A DNA stretch of 64,000 nucleotides from Cheiracanthium punctorium. Taxonomy: Eukaryota; Arthropoda; Arachnida; Araneae; Cheiracanthiidae. This document shows, in pieces, positions 11,838-24,643 of this stretch; position 1 is the first letter of the stretch; the number at the start of each line of letters is the position of its first letter. Position numbers and translations under genes: made by a program. The DNA is taken from the NCBI GenBank assembly GCA_038373885.1, contig JAWZYV010019947.1, positions 634,001 to 698,000 on the forward strand, written 5' to 3'. Below the pieces are notes generated by a model that searched no databases, was not told the origin of the DNA, and was given only the letters and a program-made list of their open reading frames with translations.

Positions 11838-14800
11838 GTCGCCTCCCATCTCTCTTTCAATCTCCACCTCTCTTCACTCCCCCCTCCCCTTCTCTCTCTT
11901 TCACTCTGCCTGACATCAGAAGAAAATTCCCACCTTGAAAATGAAGAAGCAGTGGGGAAGCTTGCTACCTTTGTTCCGGAACTTACATTCTGGAGAGAAT
12001 TTTAACCTGTGAACTTTTCAGAAAAAAAAAATCATATAAAAAAATCTAATAAACATTTCTGAATGGTTTAAAATTTAAAAGGAGGAATAAATGTTTAATA
12101 AGCGATAAAGGGATGGCAAAATTTTGCACGTTGGGTTTTTCGATGCGACAGTTTAAAAATAGCATATTTTTAAAAGAAGTACATTTTCTTCGAAACAGGA
12201 TTTCCTTTAAAAAATTCCCAAAAATCTGCAAATGTAAATACGATTTTGTAACAAATTTTATTTGAAAAAGAAAACTCTGTAGTTTCCAGTGATATAAAAA
12301 ATATAGTGTTTGGATGAAAATTTAGCTCGTGATAACGTAAAATGCGAGAAAAATGGCCAAAAACTTTACAAAACATAAAATAACTCAAAAACTATTAATC
12401 CGATTAATTTCATTTTTACGGCATTAGCTTTCTCTTGTCCTACTTAGTCAGTGTGCCAAATTTGGTCCACATCCATTGAACGATCTGAACGCATATAGCA
12501 AACAAACACTTTCCTCTTTTATATATATAGATACATTAATTGAGAATAGAAAAGTGTTTTAGTATTTACTCAGGTAATTTAAATAAGAAAACTAAATTAT
12601 TCTATTAGTATCAATAATTTATATTAAACACTACAGAACTTATACAAAATTTAAGTCATTTTCTAGTCTGTTTGGTACAAATTTTGCAATCAATTTTAAA
12701 CTAACTTATCGATGAACTTGAGAGACTTGAAAGTCTAAACATAGTTCAGAGCTGGGTGATAATATAAAATTAACTAGTTTTCTCATTTCTCTGCTTGCTT
12801 ATTTGACTGTTAGAGCATTTTTATCTCAATTGGTGACAATTGTTAGGACAAGAATCAGTGTAAATTTGAAGTTGAAAAATCCCTACGATAAAAGAAATTT
12901 TTCGCTTATGCAAAAATCGTTGTGGCATAGTTCTTTATGAATGACATGCCACATGGCTGTGATTGTAAAAAATAGAGTATCAAAATGAAATCCAGCAAGC
13001 AATATTTTCAAAAGTATGTACTTGATGACTTCTATCCAAAATGGATAAGAAAAGTTTTATCTCATTTTACAGATGGCAATTGTCAATAGGGATCTCCTCT
13101 TGCAAGAAAATAACACACAAAAAAAGAAGAGGGGAAGATGCATATTTTCTTTTTAACAAAATTTATTAAGCAGCATTATTGTTCTTTTTCCATGCATCCG
13201 CCAAATTTTGAACAAGTTATCATGGGAATGAAAACTGATACTGCTTCTGAGTTATCTTTGAGGATTCTCAATGCTAATCTTATTTACATTAAAATCTCTA
13301 AAATCATATAGCATTCTATATTAGTTATTTTCAGTATAATGATGCTATGTGTACACATTCATCGGCCTTGGTAGTGAATTTCATATTACAGAGTATAAGC
13401 AGCACCCATCCAGAAAGGGTTAAAGCATGTTGAAATTATTTCTATTGTTTCGCAAGAAAAATCATAGCTTTTATTTTGATAATTTGTTTTCTTTTCTAAA
13501 TTGTTTAGGTTTATTTTTATTTATTTATTTATTTTTTTTATTTTTTTGAGCAATACAAGATAGTACTGTGCTCAATTCTCCAAATTTTATATCTGCTGCT
13601 CTCTCTCTTTTTTTAACCTTTCTTTAGGTTTTTTTTTTTTTTTCCCATTTGGTTATCCGATATAGCATCTGTTCTTATTTGTGTCATTGAACTTTTTTAG
13701 GTTTATTTTATAAATGCCTGCAAGCCTCTTCCCTATATATTAAGTCTTTATCCATTCTAATTCTTTTAAAGCATCTGTTTTTTAGAGGTATCTGATTTTA
13801 TCATTAATGTATCTATTGCAAGTTCTCCACATTTTTTGTTTTAATTCTTACAAGTATTTTTACAGCAAATTAAAAACTCATTCTCACAAATTTTTAGAAC
13901 AATCTATATGGGGTTACGAATTAACATATGAATATAAACCTGTATAGGTGTAGGAAAAATAATTTTATTTTATACTTTTAATCCATTTTTAAAATGTGAT
14001 AATATTTTTTAAATTATTATATACATATTAAGCACTGCATGAATAATAATTGAAGCAAATAAAAGACTTGTTCAACACTTTAATTTTCTTGAAAAGTATA
14101 ATAAGAGTAAATGGGGAAAATTAATAAAAATCAGTGGTATAATGAAGGTGGGGGCAGAGGGGGGGGCCTGCCCCAGGCAGCAAAATCCCTATCGTTGAAT
14201 TATTTTAAAGAGATTAAAATGACATTTTTATCCAATATATATTTTTTAATATCGGGCAGTCAGAAATTCTTTGCCTGTTGGATGCCTTGTGATTTTCTTT
14301 TTAAATCCATGTTGGATATACATTAGGAGGATTACGGTTTCGTTTTCATCTGTAAACAGGGCAGCCTGATGTGGTTAGCATCGCATTGAAGGGTGCCATT
14401 TCGAAAGGGCTTTCTTTGAAAGAAAGTAAAAGGGGCGCCTTTTTTTCATTTGCAGGGGTGGTGCCAAGTACCCCAGACCCCCCCCCCCCCTGACTTGTCT
14501 GTAAATAACATTTTATGTAGTTCCTGAGTTTTGTTCAATTTGAAATTTTTTCATGAAAGCTTGTAAGAAATATTTATACAGATATTAGATATTTTAGCTC
14601 AATCTTTTGAACTTTTACAACAACTAACACAAAAATGAATTAATAAATGAATAATAATACAGAATTTATGGTAATAGAATAAGAAAAATCTGTTGTTCAC
14701 TCCAGTAAAATTTAAAGAGGTCACAGACTATACAACATTTTTATACCTCATATTCTCATTTAAACTTTTGCTATGTTTTTTAAAATACTTTGTTACACAA

Positions 14801-15117
14801 ATTACTTGATAAATATATTTGAAATATATTAGTTTTATTTATTAATTTCCTTTTATGAATTTCCTTTAACATTATATGTATTAAATGAAATGACTCAGCT
14901 CCGAAAGAAAATAAAATAACGTTTCTCAGTCCCCGAACTCAGGAAAAGATTCCCCTTTTTCTCGGAAATTGGATGTCCATCTAGAAGGTCAACAGAATCC
15001 TCACTGCTTGGACCCTCACTGTTCAGAGGTCTGTGGTTTGAACCCCCAAGTCCCTGATGCTATTCGAGGACATCCAAGAACACGAGCAGGATTTTATACA
15101 GAGGGGTGCACCAAAAT
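11838..15117. other. No coding exon recognised; AT-rich
   Basis: This region lies downstream of the last CD2BP2-like exon found, where the missing GYF exon would be expected. I looked on the minus strand for the W-x-Y and G-P-F pattern and did not find it. Contents include a repeat-like tail near 12,420-12,535 ('gtgtgccaaatttggtcc', 'tttatatatatagat'), T-rich tracts at 13,510-13,650, a 'cagtggtataatgaaggtgggggcag' MITE-like start near 14,132, and a SINE-like B box 'ggtttgaaccccc' near 15,032. Confidence 0.4.
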
Positions 15118-15593
15118 CAGTGGCATATCCAGGCTTTTTTTCATGGTGGGGGGATCGTTATTTTCCATCCTTTGAGCACACTTAAAACACAAAATTTCTC
15201 AAAAACAGAACACAGAAAATGGTAGTTTAACCCATTTTTGAACCTATGTGCAATCACTAGGTTCCAGCGGGAGCATTCAAAGACTCAAACCAAAGATCAA
15301 AAAGGGAAGTCATCTCCGTTGTGTCTTTTCAATGATGAGAACTAACAAATTAAACATTGGTTCAAGATAGAGGAAGAGGAAAGAAAGACCCATCTCTGGT
15401 AAAAATGCTTCTTCTTACTGATCGCTCCTCCCTTGAAACTTTTCCGGATCCATCTTTGTTCACAACAAATCATTTTCTAAAATAAAATATTTTCAATTGG
15501 TGCAAATAGGTTGCAGTTTTCCTTATCATACTTTGTGTCAAGGGGGAGGGGAAGGGGTTAAACTCCCAAGCCCACCTCTTGGATATGCCATTT
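15118..15593. mobile_element. hAT MITE (CAGTGGCATATCC ends)
   Basis: The left end 'cagtggcatatccagg' and right end 'cttggatatgccattt' are inverted. They are flanked by ACCAAAAT (15,110-15,117) and ACCAAGAT (15,594-15,601), an 8-bp duplication with one mismatch. No coding was seen inside. It belongs to the same broad end family as 36,280-36,450. Confidence 0.5.
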
Positions 15594-15601
15594 ACCAAGA
15601 T

Positions 15602-17006
15602 ATACACACACACACACATTTGTTTAACTACGTTTAAAAAAAAGTAATAAAATTATTTATATTTTCACATTTATTTTTTCCCAAAATTCCAGGGGGTACA
15701 AGCAAAACCCCTTGAACCCCCTCCTGGTGCCCATGAGGTTGTCGTAACCCCATACAATGTAGGAGTCATCCCCTGATAGATTCTTGCAGCTCATAAAGGG
15801 GACAGCCGACTGAATCTGAAAGAAAAAAAGAGACCTTGCCACCCAGTGCAGTGTCACTTCTGAGTTAAATAATTGTGCATTCTGCTCCAGTGATTTTATT
15901 TTTGTTTTGTTTTTACAACTTTGTTTCACAGTATCTTCTAATATTCCTTTTGGTAAATGTGTAATTTAATTATTTTAAGTATTTAACATTTTGAATTTTA
16001 TATATTGAAATAGAATTGTGTTAGAATAGAATCAGCCTCAAATAAAAGCTATTGCCCAAGAAGTAAAATGTATGATGTAGCATACCTTATTTTTACATAG
16101 CCGCAGACTAGATCGGGATTGCGAGGGCTTTAGCCCTTCCAATATTTTTTCAAGGGGAGTGTTCAACATTCTGAATAATTTCATCCTACAGTTTTACAAA
16201 CATTAGTGATATTCATTTGGGTTATGGGTGAGGTGGTGGGGAGTAAAAAAGTCCCAACCAAATAAAATTTAAAAAATATTTCTATTGTGCGAATTTAATC
16301 TAAATCACTTTTGGCCAATCAAGGAATTTATCAAATTCCTAATTGCTAATCTATAACTTCAAAAGTCTTATCATCCAGGATTCTATGTATGCAATTTAAT
16401 GAAACTAAGTGTGTTTCTTAAGTAGATTTTGACACAAATTTTAAAATATCCCTTTTTTTTTCAATATTTTTATTGCATTATGAACAGGAGAAAAAAAACA
16501 CCTTGAACATAACATGTCATTTTTAATAAAAATAACATTGTTACGATTGTTACATTGCCAAGTTTGTTTCACATTTTACCTACAAGTATTTTAACCGAAT
16601 TACAGAATTTAAATCAGCATTTCAAAGAATGATTTGCATATAAAAATGAGAATTATAAAAATAATTTTGATTTAAAAACCACATGTACTTATTTTTAACA
16701 TACTTTATTCCTGTTTGTTTAAAGTGTAATATCATAATTGTGTTTGGTGGAGGGGGCATATTTGGCATCTACCCGAGCAGCAAAAATCTACACTACGCCA
16801 CTGAATAAAACCAACAAATTAATATTTAATACCTAAAATATGAGATACGAATGAATAGAATAATTTTTGAAGGCTGATAAATTTAAGTTTTAAAATGTTC
16901 TATGAAACTAGGATTTTTAATAAATAGGTAGGTAAGAGAAACATAGAGAACAATATTTTAAAAATAAAATAAAATAGGAAGGAAATTTAAGGGGGAGAAA
17001 GTATAC
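15602..17006. other. No gene seen; intron or downstream sequence
   Basis: An (AC)n tract sits at 15,604-15,617. A MITE-like right end 'ctacgccactg' lies near 16,792-16,802. The 90-codon minus-strand frame at 15,657-15,929 has no domain and overlaps repeat-like text. The rest is AT-rich. Confidence 0.4.
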
Positions 17007-17491
17007 AGACCAGAATTTGGAGATGAAGTTTGTGCCACTTCTCTGGGAGCTTTAAATTCATCTACTTTTTCCTCAAACTCATCACCAAACATATCTAAAC
17101 CACTGTCAGGGATTGCATTAATTCCTGATTTACTGTCCTTCGACAAGTGAAATGACATCTTCTCATATGTCTGCTGATAGATATCCATGTCACCAGACTG
17201 AACTATGTCATCAGCAAGCCTTGTAAGTAGCTGGAGTTTTTCATGATTTTCACTGTCATCGTTTTCCTCAGAAGTTGCATCATTCACTTTCTTTTTTTTC
17301 CAACGACTGCTAGCACTTCTTGAAGAACTCTTCGATCCCCCTAACCTACGAATAGCTTTCAAGACAGTCTCACTAGGTTTCATAATTTCAAGCATTTTCT
17401 TATAGTGCTCCGCTATATTTACAGAAGGCAACTCATCATCACTGTCTGTTTCAGGAGTTTGTTTTCTTTTACTTCCTTCGACAGCTTTAAT
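17007..17491 (-). CDS. CD2BP2: CD2BP2-like protein, third recognised exon
   Basis: This exon encodes about 161 residues of a CD2BP2/U5-52K homologue, an adaptor of the spliceosomal U5 snRNP that acts in the nucleus. After the acceptor 'ttcattactacag' it reads IKAVEG, an acidic SDDELPS stretch, then 'KPSETVLKAIRRLGG', which matches the vertebrate 'RETVAGALRRLG' block. A basic linker follows, then 'LLTRLADDIVQSGDMDIYQQ' and 'LDMFGDEF', counterparts of vertebrate LADQMVARGNLGVYQE and LDMFAEEL. The splice phase (0) agrees with the end of the upstream exon at 25,536. The 3' end is uncertain: the donor may be GTATAC (exon end 17,007) or GTCTGT (17,011). The GYF domain that should follow was not found in lower coordinates, so it lies outside the window or is too diverged to see. 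Orthology rests on remembered family blocks. Confidence 0.85.
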
Positions 17492-17811
17492 CTGTAGTAA
17501 TGAAAAAAAAAAAAATGTGTTTTTATGCATTTTTAGTTCAACATCAAAAATAGAATGATACTCTATGACATTAGGAAGGGGCATAAATAAATTTATCTGA
17601 TTAATCAGAGAATAAAATCAACATCTGAAATGACATATTTAACAGCACAAATCTGGCAAAAAGAGCTTTAAGGAAGAAAAAACCACTAAAGATATGCACA
17701 ATGGCAGATTTTAATTTATGCATTATTTAAAGCAATTATTAATATAAAAAAATATGGTACAACTGTTTAACGGTTACATTAAAAAAACAATTATGAGCCA
17801 GTTGTAAGAGG

Positions 17812-18060
17812 TTCTGGGCCGAGGTAGCCCAGTTGGGAGAGGTGTCGGTCTCGCAGCCGAAAGGTTGTGAGTTCGATCCTGGGACCCACCAAAAACTGAC
17901 TAATGATTGGTAGTGCTGCCATCTATTGGCTCCTGAATGAGGTAGAAATGAACTGTTCAGGAGTCTGTGATAAAAATGAACATACTTGACAGGTACTGCC
18001 GCTATCAATCTAATCTGGATTTGGGGTCAGTACGAAATGCTATAAAGCAGAGGTGCCGAA
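17812..18060 (+). mobile_element. SINE family 3, tRNA-derived head
   Basis: The head has an A-box match 'tagcccagttgg' (17,826) and a B-box match 'gagttcgatcc' (17,869), and ends 'gggacccacca', like a tRNA 3' end. A non-tRNA body of about 160 bases follows. The acceptor and anticodon stems do not pair properly, so it is not a functional tRNA. It lies in CD2BP2-like intron sequence. The target duplication was not resolved. Confidence 0.65.
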
Positions 18061-18114
18061 GCCTCCATAATCCATGAAAACAAGACAGAACAGGCTTTGC
18101 TTTTTATACTACAA

Positions 18115-19072
18115 CTAGCTGGCCCGGCAAACGTTGTTTTGCCTTATAAATTATTCCTAGGATTAATTTAGTAGAAAGAAATGACTAACTTGTTGTAAGT
18201 GTGTGAAGATGTGGTATATGAGGGGAAGAGGCATGGAGCGCTGTGAACGATTCTGGAATGTAAAAATAACACAATACCAAACATTTATACTTTTAATTCA
18301 TTGTAATTTATTCTTTATATTTATATATATCGCTAATTACAATAATTTTTCTAAAAAATAATATCAATCCCTTAACGGAATACAGTGAACAATATTTTTT
18401 GTTATCCCATCTTTAGCTAACACAATAACAAACTGCATGGTTTGCCCACTCGAGAGCATGCCACGTATAATTGTCCGTGTGAAAAACATGGTGTGCTCAA
18501 ATCTAAGCCACAAACAGACATAGTTTGGCCTTGAGACTTATTGATAGTCATTCCATAAAAAATTTTGTCCACAAACCCAAATAAAAAAGGATGAAAATCT
18601 GAAACATTTTCAGATTTTAAATACGCACTATAGTGCTATATATTAAAATTGTATCATAATTTATGCATCGTCCCTATTTTTCTTCCATATTTCATTAAGT
18701 TGGAAAGTGTATCATTATTCATGACTGTGCTGTATTGTTCTTTCTTGTTTCGTAAAACCCATCTTCGAAATCTATCTTAATTGGAATCGAAATCTATCTT
18801 AAAATCGCCTACTAAAACAATTTTACAATATTCGCCAAGTATCATGTGCTCGATGTGCTAATGTCTAGACAAAAATCCTGATTGAACTTATTAGCACTGT
18901 GGTGCTAAAAATTTTGAGGTGGACCACCCTTGTGACTTAGGTGTATGAGACATAGTTAAAATCATATTTGCAGACCTAACGAATATACATATAAAATTTC
19001 ATTAAAATCGGTCGAACCGTTTTGGAGGAGTATGGTAACTAACACTGTGACATGAGATTTTTATATATTAGA
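18115..19072 (-). mobile_element. Helitron copy 1 (short, 958 bp)
   Basis: On the minus strand it starts TCTAATATATAAAAATCTC at 19,072. It ends with a hairpin (GGCAAAACAACGTTTGCC, about 18,125-18,142) and CTAG at 18,118-18,115 followed by T. It is joined directly to the CTAG of copy 2 at 19,073 with no base between them. It carries a broken C-terminal piece of a Helitron helicase. Confidence 0.75.
18364..18572 (-). pseudogene. Helitron helicase C-terminal fragment (copy 1)
   Basis: Minus-strand translation gives [18 protein letters not shown], then [20 protein letters not shown], then, after a frameshift near 18,430, [18 protein letters not shown] and a stop. These are the terminal motifs of Pif1-like helicases in Helitron RepHel proteins ([19 protein letters not shown]). 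Only the last ~70 residues remain and the frame is broken, so it cannot be functional. It lies just inside the element's 3' end, where RepHel genes normally end. Confidence 0.8.
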
Positions 19073-20997
19073 CTAGCTGAACCGGCAAACGTTGTTTTGC
19101 CATATAAATTATTCCTAGGATTATTTTAGTAGAAAGAAATGACTAACTTATTGTAAGTTTGTGAGGATGTGGTATATGAGTGGAAAAGGCATGGAGCGCT
19201 GTGAACGATGCTGGAATATAAAAAATAAACACAATACCAAACATTTATATTTTTAATTCATTGTAATTTATTCTTTAAATTTATGTATATCGCTAATTAC
19301 AATAATTTTACTAAAAAATAATATCAATCCCTTAACGCAATAGAGTATACAATATTTTTTGTTATCCCATCTTTAGCTAACACAATAACAAACTGCATGG
19401 TTTGCCCACTCGAGAGCATGCCATGTATAACTGTCCGTGTGAAAAACATGGTGTGCTCAAATCTAATCCACAAACAGACATAGTTTGGCCTTGAGACTTA
19501 TTGATAGTCATTCCATAAAAAATTTTGCCCCCCCCCCCAAAAAAAAAGGATGAAAATCTGAAACACTTTCAGATTTTAAATACGCACTATAGTGCTATAT
19601 ATTAAAATGGTATCATAATTTATACGTCGTCCCTATTTTTCGTCATTATTCCATTAAGTTGGAAAGTGTTATCATTATTCATGACTGTGCTGTATTTTTC
19701 TTTCTTATTTCATAAAACCCATCTTTGGAATCGAAATCTATCTTAAAATCGCCTACTAAAACTATTTTACAATCTTCGCCAAGTATATCACAACTATACT
19801 TCACCGTTTTATATATTGTTTCCTACTTTAACGCCTCGACTCTCGCCAAGGAGGCGATGATTAAACACATGCAGTTACCATGATAATTTTTTGCATTTAT
19901 GTAGAAATCGTAATTTAGAATTAAAATGGCAATTTGAAACAACATGTAAGTACAGCATGCCTTTACATTTTTATTTATTTTGGATTAACAATTAATGTAG
20001 TTTTAATAATTAAGTGTCTTCAAATTCCTTAACTGGCGCGTTTATCGCTAGTTTGTTTACTTTAAATGCTATCACCTAGTTCTTTTGGGTGCTTTGAAAC
20101 AGTACTTACGTATTATCCCAGCGGTCACTTCCGCCAAACTACTTTTTCGTAGATTTTAAATATGTTGCCAATCGTATTCCAAACCATCAAAAATTTCATG
20201 TGCCCGGCATTTATCTTGGTAAAAAATTGCTTGTCTTAGCGGACCGCCAGGATAATATGTAAGTACCGTTGAAACTTGTGCATAATTCCCAGAGACCCAT
20301 GACTGCAAAGCTCAGATTTTTTAGGTTGCGAGAGTAGGGGCGTTAAAATAGAAGTCAACTCTTTCTTGTACCATAAAATACGTCTTTGGAATCGAAATCT
20401 ATCTTAAAATCACCTATTGAAACTGTTCTACAATCTTCACCAGGCATATTCCGACTATACCGCAAAGACATTTTAAATACTGTTTGGAATGGACATCATA
20501 ATCCATGAGTGTACCGTGTTTTCCTTTCTTGTTCCACAGAGCATTTCTTCGGAATAGAAATCTATATTAAAATCGCCTAATAAAACTGTTTTACAATATA
20601 CACCAGGCGTTCTCTAACTATACTCAAAATATATTTATAATAAATTGTCACATTTTGGCACCACATTTAGCGATCAATTATCAAAAATTGCAAACCTTGT
20701 GCGACTTTCAACATTTTATTAATGCCCCCCCCCCCCTCCTCCACATTATCTGGCAAACACATTTGAAATATGACTCAACACGCTAATGTCTACACAAAAA
20801 ACCTCATTGAAATTAATAGCACTCTGGGGCTAAAAATTTTGGGGTGGACAGCCCTTATGACTAAGGTGTATGAGACATAGTTAAAAACCTATTCTCAGAC
20901 CTAACGAATATATTTATAAAAGTTTATTAAAATCGATCGAGCCGTTTCGGAGGATTATGGTAACTAACACCGTGACAGGAGAATTTTATATATTAGA
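19073..20997 (-). mobile_element. Helitron copy 2 (longer, 1.9 kb)
   Basis: On the minus strand it begins TCTAATATATAAAATTCTC at 20,997 after an A and ends CTAG at 19,076-19,073, with the same 3' hairpin as copy 1. Its first ~170 and last ~720 bases match copy 1, while the middle ~1 kb is extra. Phrases such as 'cctactaaaac.attttacaat' repeat internally. The A|TC start and the helicase remnant agree with a decayed Helitron. Confidence 0.75.
19324..19530 (-). pseudogene. Helitron helicase C-terminal fragment (copy 2)
   Basis: This is the same C-terminal helicase remnant as in copy 1, with TINKSQGQT and HGQLY motifs readable on the minus strand. A C-run with missing bases interrupts it near 19,527. 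Both copies carry the same truncation, which suggests they were already defective when they amplified. Confidence 0.7.
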
Positions 20998-22200
20998 TAG
21001 AAATATAAAAAATAGAAAATGAAATTGATTAATTTTTTATGTTATTTTCACATCACATGTTTAAAAGTGCATTAATACGTTAAATGCTACAAGCAACAAA
21101 CTTTGACAAAAAAGAAAAAATTGCACTGTATTCAAGATTGTTTGAACATGAAAAATAGATACAGACAGGGACAGAAAAATTTCCAAATATTTACTGCTCT
21201 GCAAAATTTACATTATTCGGACAGTTTGCATTGAAATAAAATGTTGCAACCACAAACCAAATCAGTATGGACACCTAAGAACAATATGTCCATTAATAGG
21301 TCTGAAACCTTTTTCCTGAAGATAGCCTCAAAAGTAATTCATGAATCTCTTATGGTTGATTTTTTTAGATGCCCAATCTAAAAAGATCCTAAAAAAATAT
21401 AATACTTGCCCGGCTGAAAATTTTTCATGCCCAGGAATGTAGGGCAATAGATTTTTCTGGCCCAGGATCCAGATAACAGGATATAAATCATCTACCATAT
21501 TAAAATATTGCTGAGACAAGCAGATAAATATACAATCAAATTACATTTAACATTTACTCACTTATTTTCCACTTGCAATTCATTTTTTAATTAATATTTT
21601 TACACACTTTCTTATTTATCTCTCTGAGTTATGTTGATTAAAGAGCGTTCCCCCTCCCCTAAAAAAAAAAGCTAATTATGGCAGATTTACAAAATTGTGA
21701 AATTTCTTGAATTTTAATTTTAGTCATCATTTGATCAAGCTGCAGTCTAGAAGTAAGCTACCATTGTTTAATGACGCTAGCTATGACGACTCATAAAAGC
21801 TATGATTTAACAAAGCTTTCATGGGTCAAATATGAAGTGATGCAGCTCAATCAGAAATCCTTCCCCCCTGTTTCCAAACTTTTTATATAATTCAAAGACA
21901 AAATTTTAAACAAGTTTATGTGATCCAAAACAAATATTAATAGTTTGTGTTAAGGACATACTAATACTTAATATTGAAAAGAGATTGTTAAAAATCTATT
22001 TATTATTAGTAGTATGAAAGAAATCATAATAGATTTAGCAGACATTCAGTGTGTTTCATGGGAATCTGAAACTGCAAGAGTCAATATGATAATGCAACAT
22101 ACTTCATAAAAATTTACTTTTTTAAAGAAGCTCTGAAACAGTATAGCATATATGCCACAACAGCATAATTATAAATAGATAAAATTTTACTTATGGTTGA
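20998..22200. other. Intronic AT-rich DNA, no gene seen
   Basis: This lies within the ~8-kb intron between CD2BP2-like exons. The 63-codon minus-strand frame at 21,328-21,519 shows no recognisable domain. I see no repeat boundary. Confidence 0.4.
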
Positions 22201-22208
22201 TTTTCAGA

Positions 22209-24082
22209 CAGGGATCGTAAATATCATGATATTTTCGAAAATATCAAAAATATCCGATATTTTTGATATATATCTGATATTTTGATATATATCCAATATT
22301 TTGATATTTATAAATATTTCTGATAAAAAGTTAATTTTATTGTTGATAAATATTTTCAAGCATGATATAAACATTATAACAAATATTCAACTTATATTTG
22401 CTAATAGTTATATATTTTGCATTTAACAACAAAATTTTACCAGATAAGTAGGAAACAGAAACAAACTAAATATGTTTAATGTACTCACTAAAATGCAAAA
22501 TGTAAGATTCAATCTCCAGTGCCAAGATAATTTTATTAATTACAAATTCAAAATAACATGTAATTCTCCCTTTATTTCTTTTTATTAAAATATTTAAACA
22601 AAAAAAGTAAGTTTCTCTGCTTTTTCAGTCCCTAAGCGATTACGTAGTTTGGACTGGACTAATCCAAAGCTAGAAAATATCCTTTCTAGCCCAGCTGTTG
22701 ATGGACTAGCAGTAACTAACTGCCTAATTAGGTGCAATGTTTTGTCTTTCAGATGGTCTTTTATTTTGATAGTGTTCCACCAAACTATGGGTTCAACATT
22801 TAGAAATTCATCTTCAAAGATAAAACTTGGAAAAGGGCTCTTTTTGGCTAAAAAGTTCATAGCCATAGGCAAAAGTTCTTTATCAATTGAACGTATGAAA
22901 TTAAAAGCTATGTGTGTTTCATCTTAACTTATTTTTTTCCCACAATATCTGTGGTCCAACATATATGCAGCTAAATGTGCTGATGATAAAGCCATTTCTT
23001 TCCTGTCTGAGAATTTTCTCATAATATCTTTCCTGCCGTATACTTTTAATTTTTCCTTTAATTTGCAAAACATGGCAACACATTGTACATCGATCACTTT
23101 GGTCCTTATAAAGTGCATTTGAAATGGGTCCTAAAATATCTATGTAATCAGAACAGTTAACCATTAGGTTTATATCATTGACTAAATTGAAAATGGCTTT
23201 ATCAATTTCAAGTTTGTGCTCTTGATAAATTTGCACCAAATTTCCCCTGTTGTCATTCCATCATTCTCCTGGTAAGGTGTCATCTTCGATTTATAGCGAA
23301 TTTCACCTGATTCCAAGTGAAATCTATGCATTTGTTGAACTTAAGTCCATTTAATTTACAAGGGTTTCTTTTACAGGGATGAGATTCTTCAGTTTTTTAG
23401 CTGATTTCAGCCTTTTGTGAATAAAGAGGAAATCACTTTTTTGTCTTTTTTTCTCTGGAAATTCTGTTTTTCTGTGAATTCCTGATTGTAGTTATGAGTT
23501 AACTGTGTGATATTTTTATGTTGTAGCATGTTCCAAAGTTTTTCTTCTCTTAAAACTTTCACATTAATTAGATATAAATATCATATTTATAAATTTTTTG
23601 CTCTCGTATGATTTCAGCTTTTTTGCTCTTTTGCCAATCTCATCTCTGCTTTTACATTTTCAACAATCGCTTAGATAAGGAAAGTATTATTCTAAAAGTC
23701 ATTCCCCTTTCCTCCCTTCAATAGGGATGATATAGAATGTCTGAGAAGATTATGTCCTACCCACTCCACCCCCTTCTAAAATTGATTACTCAAGCAGTGA
23801 CACCCTTGTGGTAAAAAGGAGGATGGAATTTCTTGGAATTACCAAAGTTTCTTTAGAAGGAATAAACAATATGATAAATATATACGATAAAATAATAAAC
23901 AATAAGGATACTATAAAAGAAAAATATTTTCTTTTCCTGCCCTAATCGGTAAACTTATTCCCACACTTTATATGAAAATATCAAAAATATCATGATACTT
24001 ATCTTATTATAAAATAAATATCAGATATATATCATGATATATATCACGATATATATCCATTGATATATATCAATGAACCCTG
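22209..24082 (-). mobile_element. hAT transposon with perfect 8-bp target duplications
   Basis: The element begins CAGGGATCGTAAATATCA and ends with the complement of CAGGGTTCATTGATATAT. It is flanked on both sides by exactly TTTTCAGA (22,201-22,208 and 24,083-24,090). The subterminal regions on both sides are packed with 'gatatatatc / aaaatatc' repeats. It contains a broken hAT transposase on the minus strand. Perfect flanks suggest a relatively recent insertion, yet the ORF is dead, so it was probably moved by another copy's enzyme. Confidence 0.9.
22594..23239 (-). pseudogene. hAT transposase C-terminal fragment, frameshifted
   Basis: Two open blocks (23,239-22,919 and 22,872-22,594) lie in order on the minus strand. 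The second carries the C-terminal dimerisation signature of hAT transposases: 'TASPSTAGLERIFSSFGLVQ' followed by 'SKLRNRLG.EKA'. The first block has no strong motif but the right size and position. The N-terminal BED finger and most of the catalytic domain are missing, and the blocks are in different frames. Confidence 0.8.
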
Positions 24083-24090
24083 TTTTCAGA

Positions 24091-24643
24091 TAACTAAAAA
24101 CTATAGACTGTTTAAAGTGTACAGTTTTAAGTGTGAGAAAATGTAATGAAAGTGTGAAAAAATACTACCTTATGTGAAAGTCTACATAAGATAACATTTT
24201 TTTACAAATATGTTCATAAATAATTAAAAAAATATACCACAGAAGGATTCGCATTAAATTTTGGGCATAGTAAGATTAAGTAAACTATCTGCACATATAA
24301 CCTAAAACTATCTGCAAGCTCATAATAGCTCGTGATAGCAAATTACGTAATGCATATATGGATATGTGTATACATATACATTACATACACACACAAAGAT
24401 TATATATATATATATATAATGTGCTTGCACTATAGTAACTTAAAAAATACTTCTTCTAGGGAACTATCCATCTTTTAAAAAAAAAATCTATTGGTACAAT
24501 TTTGAATTATTCCCAAATGTATGACACAAATTTAGATGCATATATGGCATATGTGGATGTGTCTATATTTTCTCATAATAAGTTCATGTGAAAATGTGTT
24601 AAGGAAAATTATCATTAAATATTTTTTTTATGTTTTCTTACAG
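24091..24643. other. Intronic, no gene seen
   Basis: AT-rich sequence with a (TA)n tract near 24,401-24,419 and an (AC)n stretch near 24,385. It runs up to a polypyrimidine-AG that precedes the possible exon at 24,644. Confidence 0.4.

Noticed and set aside
17826..17895. Possible tRNA gene with A and B boxes and CCA-like end
   Set aside because: Acceptor and anticodon stems do not pair and a SINE body follows. Called a tRNA-derived SINE head.
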